Shown: positions 39,201 through 51,200 of the stretch, piece by piece
Layout: the number at the start of each line of letters is the position of its first letter
Numbering within the stretch: position 1 is the stretch's first letter
Assembly: GCA_023238725.1 (NCBI GenBank)
Contig: CM041536.1
Span: 17,019,271-17,083,270 of the forward strand
Length of the DNA stretch: 64,000 bases
Source: Scortum barcoo
Lineage: Eukaryota; Chordata; Actinopteri; Centrarchiformes; Terapontidae
Reading direction: 5' to 3'
Notes under the pieces: generated by a model
What the model saw: only the letters and a program-made list of their open reading frames with translations
Told to the model about the DNA's origin: nothing
Database searches by the model: none
Made by a program: the position numbers and the translations under genes

Positions 39201-42200
39201 TTCATATTCTTGGGTATGTTTTTAAAATGTAGGCTCTAGCCTCATCTGTGCCCCATTCTGCTGTTTGGAATGATTAGGGTACTGCTGGTCATTGAGTAAG
39301 TATGAACTTTTATGGGCCTGGTAAGTCTGACAGTGTGCTGTAACACACATCACTATCAAAAACAATTACATTCAAATAACAAAATGAGTTTTTCTGTGTA
39401 AGACCTGAGATTGAATGTAAAATGATCAACAAACAGAATAAGGCTGATGTGCAAAGACACACTGCTGAGCTCAGTAACTAGCTATGGGATCTGCTTCTCT
39501 CAGCCTTGGCCATAACAGTTTCCTCCTGCAGGTTAAGAAGAGATGGTAAGTCAGACTTCGAAAGGTGAGTGAACTAGAAAAGACAAGGTAAATGTGGTTG
39601 TAAGGTCTTGACAAAAGTTATTTCCATAGCTAGTTGTATTTCTGTTACTGAGATCATTGGCATCCCTTTAAATAAAATGTATCCTGGCCTGGTTGTTATT
39701 CTCTAGTGCCTAATTTCGAAGCTAATCTTTGAACATTACAAATATCATTTATTTTGACTAACAAGTGTGTTCTGCACATTGGCCACCTCAGTCACATTCT
39801 TATATTGCAACATGTTAAGGTCTTACACAGACAAACAGGTGCTTTCTTCTCTGCAGTCTAACTGAGCCCAGCCTCTCCCTCCTTTTTTGTTTTCTGTCTC
39901 TTTTTTGCTTTCCTTCCCCTTTTTTCTCTTTTCTTTCTCTCTCTCTCTTTCCCTCTCTCTTCCGACTTTCACCTCACAGGTTCTACCCCAGGAGATGTCA
40001 ACAGGCTGGTCAGTCTTCTCATCCTCCTCTTCCTCCTCTTCCTCAACCCCTCACGGGTTGGAGGAGCAGAGGGGCAATGGGTTGTGAGAAGCCCACTCAA
40101 TCAGTAAGGGAGTTCGCAAGTTCTGAATAGTTGTTTTGATTTAAGGTACCCCTGAGTTCATGGCGCCTGAGATGTATGAGGAGAAGTACGACGAGTCAGT
40201 GGATGTGTATGCCTTTGGAATGTGCATGCTGGAGATGGCCACCTCAGAGTACCCTTACTCAGAGTGCCAGAATGCTGCACAGATCTACCGCAGAGTTACC
40301 AGCGTAAGTCTTCTTTTCAACCATTCATGTCACCCCTCTGCCCTGCCTTCACCTCTTCCTATGTGCCAAGAAGGCTAGTGTCCTGTTTCTCATATTATTT
40401 TGTATAAATCGCTTACACCTTTTTTACCAGGCTTACATTTCTAATCTTGTTTTACACATTTTAAGTATGAGTCTATCCCTGTATCCCCCTGATTATTTAC
40501 CCTGTTTGAATAACCCACAAACTTAGAAACCTCAAAGAGAAAACCTGTTATACAACAGTAAGCCCCTTTTGATTCCCTTCATACTGTTTTTTTCTTTGTC
40601 TTTCCCTGTAAATTAAGGTGCAAGTTAGTTAAACATGTAGACCTGAGGCGTGGATGATTGATAAGAGCCTGAACAAGTACAGTCCTGCTGTTTTCCTAAC
40701 AGCAGTTAGGTCTTGTGATGACGCGAGAAGGGCAGTGACTGTCGCAGCAAAAAAATACATATTTTTAGTCTTATTCATACAGTTCATACTGGCTTACTTT
40801 TGAAATCCATAGTCAGTGATATGATTCATACTGTTGCAATTACAAGAGTCATAGATAAAGAGGTTGAATGTGTTCCTGCAGTGTTATCTACAAAATGTAC
40901 CTTGAAATCTATACCAGTACCCTCAGTGTATCATTAACTTAAAGTACAAATACTGAAGTCATTTCCACGTGATTCAACAGGGGATTTTATTATTTACCCC
41001 GCTTGTAAGTATTGAGTTCATTAGCACTCTTTATGGGCCTCAAATAGCTTCACCAAACACAGTTGACACAGTTGAGAAACAACGTGATATTGTGGAGTTG
41101 AGGCTACATTTAGGTATTGTCACCTGCTTTAGTTTAACAGTTATATTCCTTGGGGAGATGGGATGTTGTTCTTCCTGTTCTGTCTTTTAGCTCAGCTGTT
41201 CAGCTTTTAGCTAGTCCTCCATTTTCCTGTAGCACCAAGCAGTTTCCTGTCATTAATGACTCAGTTCATCACCTCTCTTTAGCTGCCTTTTACTGACTTT
41301 ACTGGCCTCCTTTTCTCATCACTTGACATTCTGCAATTTTTAAATGCCAGCAGGTAGAAAGCATGCCCTCTTTTTAACATTATTTTAATGGTTTGTTGTG
41401 AAGATTAAATTTCTAAGAAGCAGTACTTTCAACTTTTTACTTGAGACTAATGCAATTAAAGAGATGAGGTAGTTTAATGTTGTAATTATCTCAGTCATTT
41501 TTTGTGGTGCTAATGGAGTTTCTGAGCTGAAAAAGACAATAAAGTATGGGGTAGTCTCCAAAAGAAAAAAAGGCCGAAGAAAATGATAAGAAGAACCATT
41601 CTCATTCAGGGTTCTGTGTTTCCTGTAGGGGGTGAAGCCGGGCAGCTTCGACAAGGTGGCCATTCCTGAAGTGAAGGAGATCATCGAGGGATGTATTCGC
41701 CAGAATAAGGATGAGAGGTCTTCAACTTAACCATTTAACAGCACATTTAGTTTAGCTCTCCAGGAAAAATGCATATATAACAGCTTGTCTCCCTCCATTT
41801 AGGTACTCAATCAAGGATCTTCTGAATCATGCCTTCTTCCAGGAGGACACAGGGGTGCGTGTGGAGTTGGCAGAAGAAGACGATGGAGAGATGGAGGCTA
41901 TTAAGCTGTGGCTGAGAATTGAGGATGTAAAGAAACTCAAGGGGAAGTACAAAGACAACGAAGCTATTGAGTTTTCTTTTGACCTTAACAAAGACGTTCC
42001 AGAGGATGTGGCTCAGGAAATGGTGAATAGAGCCTTAAATGCTTTGCTCAGTTTTTTTTTCTTTTTTTTTTAATGCAACACCTCATAAATACTTTCACTG
42101 TGAACAAAGTAGCTTAATTTTTTTTGTTGCTGAATTGTACGTCATGTCTTTGTGCTGCAGGTCGAGTCTGGTTATGTGTGCGAAGGTGACCACAAGACCA

Positions 42201-45200
42201 TTGCAAAGGCCATAAAGGACAGAGTGTCTCTAATCAGTCGCAAGCGAGCTCAGCGGCAGCAGGTGTTTTTTTTTGCTGCAGTGCTTTGTTTTAATTTTTA
42301 TCTCAAAGATGTGTGCTGTGCTGTGATATTTATATATTGTCGATCGGTGCTCTCAAGGGATTTTAATACCTTTTCTGCTGATTATCTTTAAAGGTCAGAG
42401 AGGATCAGGAGAAGAGAAGGCTAGAGGAAGAGCAGCAGGGTCAGGTACTGCAAGCACAGCAGCCAGGCCAACAGTCGAGCCCAGAGGTGCCTCAGTCCCA
42501 GCCAGTGCCACAATCCATTTCTTATGTCCCTCCACAACCAAACCAACACAGCATGCCAATGTCTGCCCAACCTGCGTCCCAGCAGAGCCTTCAGGGCTCT
42601 AACTACAACACTCCTCAGTCAACACAGCTGTCCAGCGTGACACAAGGGGTCCCGTACGTCCCCCACTCAACTGGACAAAGCCCAGCTCCAGTTCAGGGTC
42701 AGAGTGTGGCCACCATCATGCCAGAGTCAGAGGAGCCTGAGACTGACCAACACCAGCAACTACAGCACACTGGAGGAGGTGAGTATCAAAGATCATTTAT
42801 AGTAAATTACATCTACAGCCCACTAAATGATCATAAATTGGCTTAATTTTTGGAGGTGAGTACATCTATTAACCCTCTTGTCCCTCTTACAGGCAGTCAC
42901 GTGGCAGACAGGCTACTTGGTTCCACCGTCCTTCCCGAATCTCAGCCTCCTCAGTCTGGAATATCGTACACCTCCCCTCCCAGTCAGCATCATCAGCCCC
43001 AGGCGTCGTGCCCACAGCCATCAAATGACCAAACGCAACAGCAGCAGTTGTCAGTGGTGAGTTGTGTTGAAAATACGACGTGTGTGTTATGGAGAATCCA
43101 CCCATAGTATTGTGCTGCTCACAATTAAGTATACATTTAAAACTGTTTAAGACTAGATTTTTGATAGCTCCTGTTTTTTGTTTGTTTGGTATGGCCAGTT
43201 CATTGCAGCTCTTGCCTCTGCTAAATCCTCTGTCAACAGGGGACATTATAGACAGCCTCACTGTGCTGGTACACTACTAGGAGACAAGAATAACCCGGAG
43301 TAGTACCTTCCACCCTCAAACATGACCAGTTGTAGTCAGGAATTGATCTGCACTATAGATGTACCTCTCGAGTTTTGTCTTTTCTCATAGAATTTGATCT
43401 ATTAGTTTCTGTGCCTTGTTTCACTACATGTGTGGATGTTTCCTCTCTGTGCTGCATAAGGTTCAACCTCAGATTCCAGGTGTCCAGCCTGAAGTTGTTC
43501 CTGTTGTATCCAGCAGCCAGTCTGTTCCGGTGGCACCTACACAGGTATATCTTGTGCTGTGTGTCTAAATGTCTTTAAAGATTAACTAAATGCCGTTTGA
43601 AACCTTCGTTTTCCTGACCTGTGGTTAAAAATTTCTAAACCTATTGCACCTGATAATGACTAATTACCTAAAAGTAATGTCAGGGTTGTACTGAACACAC
43701 CCTGAAAATGCAGTTCTGTATCACTGCAGGAACTGCAAACTTCAACCATTCGAGGTCAGCAAAAATGATTTTCAGAGGATGTTGAGTTAAACTTTAAAGC
43801 TTCTTTGCTACGGGTGGCTATGTTGAAAGCAGCTGAGCGCTCAGAATCCCAAGTTTTCCAGTCTCTTCTGTAAAGTTTTCCTTAGTTCGCTTTTCTTTTC
43901 TTTTCATTCTCAAGTTTCCTACTCTTACCCTGTGTTATGTTTTGTTTCTTATAGTACGGAGTTTACTACCAACCATCGCTTCCCCCTCAGGTAGATAAAA
44001 TGTCCCATTTTCCTGTCACCACTTTCAAATACAACCACAGACTTTCAGATATGTGAATGGGAAACAAAATAAACATATTGTATAAATGGGTCTGGAAGAC
44101 TCAGCCTTTGTGCTCAGTTCTGACAGATGTTTGGTAAGTTTTGTCCTAGTCAAAGTAGATATCTCTAGTATCCAGAAAAGTTCTTAAAACTCGCACATGT
44201 GGTGTGCATTTACATTTAATGTCTTTTAAAATACCCTGTCAAGTTGACACTGTAGTGTTCACTGATAAATACCTTGACACCTAACACTGTCAGATAAATA
44301 AATGGTCTGATTTATGCAGCTATGTTATCGTTACCCTACAGGTAAGTGCAGTCGCTTTGGAATAGAGCCAAAGATTTAGATGCGAAACCAGCCTAAATGC
44401 CACTATGAATGTTTTTGTTTTTGTCTCAACCTCTTACCTTTCTGATTTTGTTCTTGTTTCTGCCACCATATCGTATAGATTCCAACCCAGCAAGTGATGA
44501 TACCTCCGTCCTCTCAGTCGTCTGCCCCACAACAGCAGCAACAGCCAGAGAGCAGCACGACTCTTCAGAGCTCAACTCTGCCACAGACACAGACTGGAGC
44601 TCAGCAGCTACAGGTGACCACACACACCTCCCCTGCTTGCACCTATCATGCTAATTTATTTGACGCATGAATGAATATTCTGTTGTCCATTTGTATTTCT
44701 GCCCTTTTTTCTGAACCCCTTTTTCTTTTTTCTGGACACACAACTCTCATTTCCATGGCTGTCGCCTTTTTTTGTATCCACTCTTTCTCTTTGCATGCTG
44801 CTTATTCCTGCATGACTTTATAGTCTTGGGCCAATGATCCAAGTCCTCCTATCATGTCTCCTCCACTCAACGCAGAGCATCTATACTTCCTCTATCAGGC
44901 CTCTTGCCTCTCTATTCTGCAGGTACTCTAAAGAGTGTGTGTGTGTGTGTGGGTGTATTTGAGTCAGATGAAAAGCATTTGGTTTACACTTTCCTTGCAT
45001 GGTTCCTGTTTCTTAAAATATGTATACATTTATGCTTAAAATATTTTCAGGGTGCATGTTTTACATATTTCTTTGATAGATTTACATTGAATAAAATAAA
45101 CACATTATCATTCATGTAGATTGTACTGTAGGAGGGAAATATCTACAGTAGTTTATGACTAAATGTCAGAACACAGAACAGAACAGTTTTTCTTTTCATG

Positions 45201-48200
45201 ACTGTTTTGACCAAAAAGCAATATAAACAATTTCATACTCCTCTGGCTGTTCTGAAAATCAGCTCAAGCGTTTTACTTTGTGCTTAAAATTGTCCATGAA
45301 AAAAGTTCCCCAATAGATATCTGTGTGCATATAATAAAAACTGGACATTTTGTCAAAGTTACAAAAAACACTGTGTTGTAAGTAGCCGCAGGGCTGTAGT
45401 ATAAAGATAACTTATATCCACATAAACTCAGCCAAGAAAAAATGGCCACATTCTGACAGAAATGAAATGAAAACTGGTTGTACAGCAATATTTGCACTCT
45501 GTCTGAGTGCTGAATAATGGCGTTGTACTGCCCTGATGACTGTATCACCACAGTAAACAGCTCCCTCTGGTGGATATTCTTGTTTAAATTATTTTCCTGT
45601 AAGTAGTTCATCAATAAAAAATAATTTTGAATGAATGGAAAAAATCTTCAGGTTATAGTATAAATCCCTAAATATCTTCAAAAGAGTAACACGCAAACAA
45701 TATTATATAAAATAAAATATATTATATATAACATTTTGAGATGCTCTTGAAGTGTTTGACTTATGAAGCGTTTTCTATGTTCCAGGCCAATGCGAGTGTT
45801 CCTCAGTCAGCACCAGCAGAGCAACCAGCAGGATCCTCTGCTCTGGTGCCACTATCTGTGGAAAGGTGAGAAGGAAGTTTATTATTTTTTAAAATAAAGC
45901 GGGTTTCATCAGCACCGCGCAATATGTCTGATCTGTCTCTTTCTCTCTTTCTCTCTCTCATGCATCCTTTTCTCTAACAGCTGCCTGTCAGATGCAGCTT
46001 CAGGTCTGAGTGATGGAAATGATGGAAGTTCTACATCAGGAGGCCGACATGAAGGGCGCTCACTGAAGCGTCACCAGCGACGGTCTGTACGCAGCCGATC
46101 CCGTCATGAGAAGACTGCAAAGGCCAAGCTGAACGTTCTCAGTGTACGCATTTGAACTGATGAGCTCATTCATATCATCATATCATCAAGCTCTTTGTCA
46201 CTGAATAGTTTTAACCCGACTGAGTGTTTTGCAGATCTCTAATGTGGGAGACAGAGTAGCAGAGTGCCAGCTGGAAACACACAACAGGAAGATGGTGACC
46301 TTCAGATTTGACCTTGATGGTGATAATCCGGAAGAGATCGCACAGATCATGGTAATAGCAGTTCTCTAGTGAAGTGCCACTAATCATGGAGGAAATGTTA
46401 ATTGTCTCGTGGTTGTTTGTTACAATAAATACCTAAATCCATCAATCAACATATATTAAGTTTTAGTTGCGGTAATTGAACTTATTTTGCTTTCTCTTTC
46501 AGGTTGCGAGTGAGTTCATCCTGGAGAGTGAGCGGGAGTCCTTCATCGAACAGGTCCGTGAAGTCATAGAAATGGCTGATGAGAAAGGAGGGGGCATGAA
46601 GGAAGGCTTTCCCCAGGTAATTCTTCGCTACACATGAACTTATTAGCAAAATACCCATATTGATCTTCACCTGCTGAATTGAAGGATGTGACCACCCAAA
46701 TTTCTATCTCTTTGCAGATGAGTGATCACCCACAACAACCTGAGCTGTCTGTTCCCATGCTGCCAGGTTAACAAACCTAAACCAAAAATACAGTGCTTAA
46801 TGTCCAGTTATTGAACTCCCGCCTCACATCTGACCTTTCTTCTGACCTTTCTCTCAGGCATTTCTCCCAGCATTGCAGCGCAGGTGGTGCATTCAGCAGG
46901 AAGAAGGTTCATAGTTAGCCCGGTGCCAGAGTCTCGTCTTAAAGAACAGTTTTTTGGCACTTCTTCTGCTAATACTTCGTTTGGAGATGAAGCTGCTCCA
47001 GGTGAGTGAAAACTTGACTCACTTTCACATGAAACTGATTGGTTTCTCTGTTTAAACTCATTTAAATGATGTGTATATAATAAATGTCAAGTGGCTATAA
47101 GTGTTACAATCCAATAGATAAAATCAAGTTGAACCTTAGCCATTAATATTTTCTAAAACGGGGTACAAAACCAAATGTAATGAAAAATTCAAACTATTTG
47201 AGGGTTTTGCTTACTTTTCTTATAAACTAGTATGTTTCAAAATTCTCTGTTTATTTTTATAACTTCATAATTTTATTTTTTTTCTAGCTCCCTCCATGAC
47301 ATTGGGCCTTTCTCTGTCCGCTCCGTCAGGGACTCTCCAGCAGGCTTTCAGTAAAATGAAGCAGGCTCGTGTAGAGAGAGGCAGCACCTTTGATGTTCCT
47401 GCTGCTGAGCAAGAACCAGGCATCGTTCCGTCCACTGAGACTGGACTTGGCCCAAACTCTAATAACATCCTGGCTCCTCCAGAAGCTGTAGCTCCCACCG
47501 CTAGCACTACTTTTCCTGCAGGGTCTCTCACATCTACTGCAAGATCCTCACCACCACCCTCTACTGGAAGGGTTTCCCCCCCACCTATATCCACTCAGTC
47601 TCAAACTGTAGCTCCTCTCTGCAGTGATCCCAGTCCACCTTCTCAGTCTTCCCATGAAACGGTCCCCTCACAGCTTCCACCAGCTGCCAACATCCCTCCT
47701 ACATCCTCCACCATTTCTCCTCCATTAGTGCAGACCTCCGTCCCTGCAGTACCTGGGCCTCAGCTGAGCAGCAGTACTGTCTCCTCTGCTGCTGGTGTTT
47801 CCTCCAGTAGTTCCGGCACCGTCCCTGCTTCAGAGCAGCAGCCTTTTAACAGCGCTGTTACATCTTCCCAGCCTATTCATGCACCACAGCACACAACTTC
47901 CCAGTGTCAGCCTGTCCCCATTTCTGCTCAGCCCCCTCCTCCCAGCTCGATACCCAGTCAGAGCCAGGTCCAACCACAGCCAGCGGAGTCGGAAGGGGCT
48001 GAGCTCCAGACCAAGACTGCTGGAGATGATATCCAAGCTCTAGATAAGAAGCTACGGTCCCTTTTTAAAGACCAGAGCTCTGCCTCGTCCTCCACGTCAG
48101 CAGATCCCAGTCAGAACACAGGCACCTCCTCGCCTCCTACTGGAACTTGTTCCCCTCCACCTGGAGCTGCCCTGGTGCCCCCATCTAACCTTCCGCTCTC

Positions 48201-51200
48201 CTCTGGGGTGCAGGGTGTCATGGGCCCAACAACCACACCAGGACAGGGTGTCACCCCGGCAGGACATGCTCAGACGCCTCCAACTAAGGTCAGGGCACAG
48301 GTTAGTGAAAGCTGCAGCATCCAAGAATGAATCCAAAATGCTCTTTAATGTCATAAGGCACATGCCAGGTCAGCATGCTTAACCCTGCACAGCCACTAAC
48401 GCAGTACCAGCCACCAACAACAGCTTCGGTGACCCTGCACTGACCCCACTTCCCTCTTTGTTTTATTTTTTTAGACTTTACCTACGGGTTTTGATCAAGC
48501 TGCTACACCTCCCTCTGACCTTGTCCCCCCAATTCCTGGACCAAATCAGGTGAGGTTCAGGAACTGGACTTCTGTTTTAATATTATTTTCAACTAATTGT
48601 GTAAGTGTAGAGATTTACTACCTTTATCATTTCTTATGTCTTCTTTGTGTGACTCCACAGTCACAGAAACCTTTGGGTAATTTGGACACTGAGTTGAGGA
48701 GAGCTCTGAGTCCAGAGACTGTTCAGGGAGGTGGACTCCAGCCTCCACCTACCGGTTTCACTCTGGGACGTTTCCAGGTACACGTTTTTTTTTTTTTTTT
48801 TTTTTATTGAGTCTAAGACAGTTTATAATCTTAAATCACAAGCAGAGTTCATTAAAATTATTTCCTTCTCCTTCTCAGGTGTCTGTTGCTACTGATGGTG
48901 CGTCAGGCAGCGTCCCAGATCCCACGAGCATCGTTTCCTCCTCTTCCCTCACGCCATCCTCAACCTCCTCTTCCTCCTCGTCTTCTTCCTCATCCTCCTC
49001 CCCCTCAAGTCCAGAAAACACCCTCCACCGGTCATCCTCTCTGTCCAGAGGAGTTTATGAAACTGACAGCATAAATGGAGCCTCATCCCTCCCGTCTGGT
49101 CCTGCCAGTCAGTCCACCACTATTGGGCGCTTCCAGGTGTCCAAGAGCACCAATGCCACATCTGGGCCAACCTCTGGCTCTAAAGTGGGCCGCTTTTCCG
49201 TCACAGGTGGGCACCAGGTTCACAACTAATTAAGCCAGGTTTTAGAAACTGGTGTAAAGTCCTCCTTGCACTTGTTCCCAGGATCCGCCTATACCATATT
49301 ACTCTATACTTAGTAGCATTAAAAAACTGATGCTTCACACTATTTTACCAGTTATTTCACTGCTAACAGACCAGAATAAGTGTTTTAAAAATGGATGATC
49401 ATTTTTATCACAGCCATCTTTTTTTTTTTTTTTTTTTCCCTGGAAGTGGCCATGGTAGAAGTGGTTTTAAATGTATCCTATTGGCAAAGACTCTGTTAGG
49501 AATTATCAATTAGTGCTTTGGTAGTATTTGCAAATCCAGTAGCATCATGTACTGAGCTTGAAAATCCGTTATGTTCTAACCATATCTGAAGATAATCCTT
49601 GAATTTGGCCAGTAAACGTAGCATGAAAAGGATTTTTTTTCATCCTTTGCACAGATGTTTAGGGTGCATTTTTAAATCACGTGAGGCCCTCAGGTAAGGC
49701 TACTCTGCAGTAATGGTCCTATGTGTTTGATATCCCAGTGACCCCAGCTCCAGCAACAGGCTCTGGCATGCAGAACGGGCCCTCGTCCTCAACCTCTGAT
49801 CCTCATAACACACACGCCCATGACAGCAGTGACAACGACTCTGAGACCGAAGACGAAGCTCTGCAGAAAGAAATTAGCCGTCTCAGAGAAAAGTAAGTCA
49901 CATGTTCACAATCGACTTAACACAACCTTTGTTCACTCGTTTGTATGTTTCAGATCAATTTGATAAAAGTATTTTGACATGACAGTATGTAATTGTGTTT
50001 TTCTTCTCTTCCTCGCAGACACATGATGGAGATCCAGGCCTTGCAGACGCGTCAGAAAGAGGAGATAGAGGCCCTCTTCATGCAGATGGGAAAACATCCT
50101 CCTCCTTCTGTCTTCTCCCCTGCGGTGGCGATGGCTGGAGGTCGACGTAGGCGCAAAAGCCACAAATCTGCTCGCAGTAGTGGACAGCCCAGCCCCATAC
50201 ATTCAGGTAAGCACTCTTACAACTACAGATTGTGTTTTACGTACATGCCTTACCACTTCACCATCACTGCAGCTGTTAAAATGTTTCTGGATAAGTGTTT
50301 ACATGCTATTGTGCATTGTGCTCCTATGTTCAGGATCGCCAGGCTCAGCTCAGAGTCATCGTAGTCCAGAGTCCAATCCAAAGCAAAGTTCACCCTCAGC
50401 AACAGAGGCGTCACAAACAGGGAGCAGGTCATCCATGCAGCCACTCAGATCCTCTCCATCCATGCCCAGCCTCAGCAGTTGCTCCACAGGTAAGTACAAG
50501 CTCTCTGTCTGGTCACAGTGAGCCACTTGAATTGATTCCCTCAGTTAATTTTCTAGTTCCTGTCTCACTTTTCTTCTTGTTTCCCAGGATCAAGCTGCAC
50601 CAGCTCCACAAATGGTTCAAGCCACTGTCCGACCCAGCCGATTGGATCCACTCCTCCTGCCTCTCACACCCAGAAGGCCAAAGGCACCTTCACAGACGAC
50701 CTGCACAAACTGGTGGATAACTGGGCCAGAGATGCCATCAGCCTCTCCCAGTGCAAGAAGGGTCCCAAAACTGGAGCACAGGGCACACTGGGACATGATG
50801 TAAGAATTCAGTACTTTATTTGAGAGTAAAAACTGTGATCTGAGCATTTTATGAATGTATGGTGTTGATATGATGATATGATGTTTTTTGTCACTTTCTT
50901 GTAGCAATCCTGGTTGTTCATTAGCAACTTTGACTTTTTTTTCTCCATTGCAGATTATCCCTCCAGCCAACATGGGCCGTAAGTTCTCTGCCCCAGGCTA
51001 CCTTTGCCCCACACCTTCCAACAACACGTCCACCACCAACACTCACCTCCCCAATCCCTCTGTCCCTTTGGGACCTCGTAAAGGCTCTCTGGGCCCAGTT
51101 GCCCCGGGGTTTGGATACGCCTCAACCCCATACAGCGCTCCTCAGTGGGCAGGACCCACAGGCACATGCCAGGTCAGCATGCTTAACCCCGCACAGCCAC

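Larger units (their letters stand above)
46905..49202 (+). other. wnk1: Cluster of four RFxV docking motifs in wnk1
   Basis: RFxV peptides bind the CCT domains of SPAK/OSR1 and WNKs. Four are visible: RFIV at 46905-46916; RFQ|V across the splice junction 48769-48777/48879-48881; RFQV at 49128-49139; RFSV at 49191-49202. The last three sit within about 80 residues in GRF[QS]V[ST] contexts, as in mammalian WNK1, which makes this the main SPAK/OSR1 docking region. Confidence 0.85.

Noticed and set aside
39001..39232. Phe/Leu-rich frames resembling a membrane protein
   Set aside because: They are T-rich intronic DNA between wnk1 kinase exons with no splice sites or conserved motif.
42055..42072. 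Frame extension past the wnk1 exon ending at 42022 (poly-Phe)
   Set aside because: It is intronic T-run sequence after the GTGAAT donor. The next exon continues EMVESGYVCEGDH correctly.
48301..48330. Read-through of the large wnk1 exon as an alternative C-terminus
   Set aside because: The frame ends after nine codons at TGA. A good donor at 48300 and a matching downstream exon show normal splicing, although a retained-intron form is not excluded.
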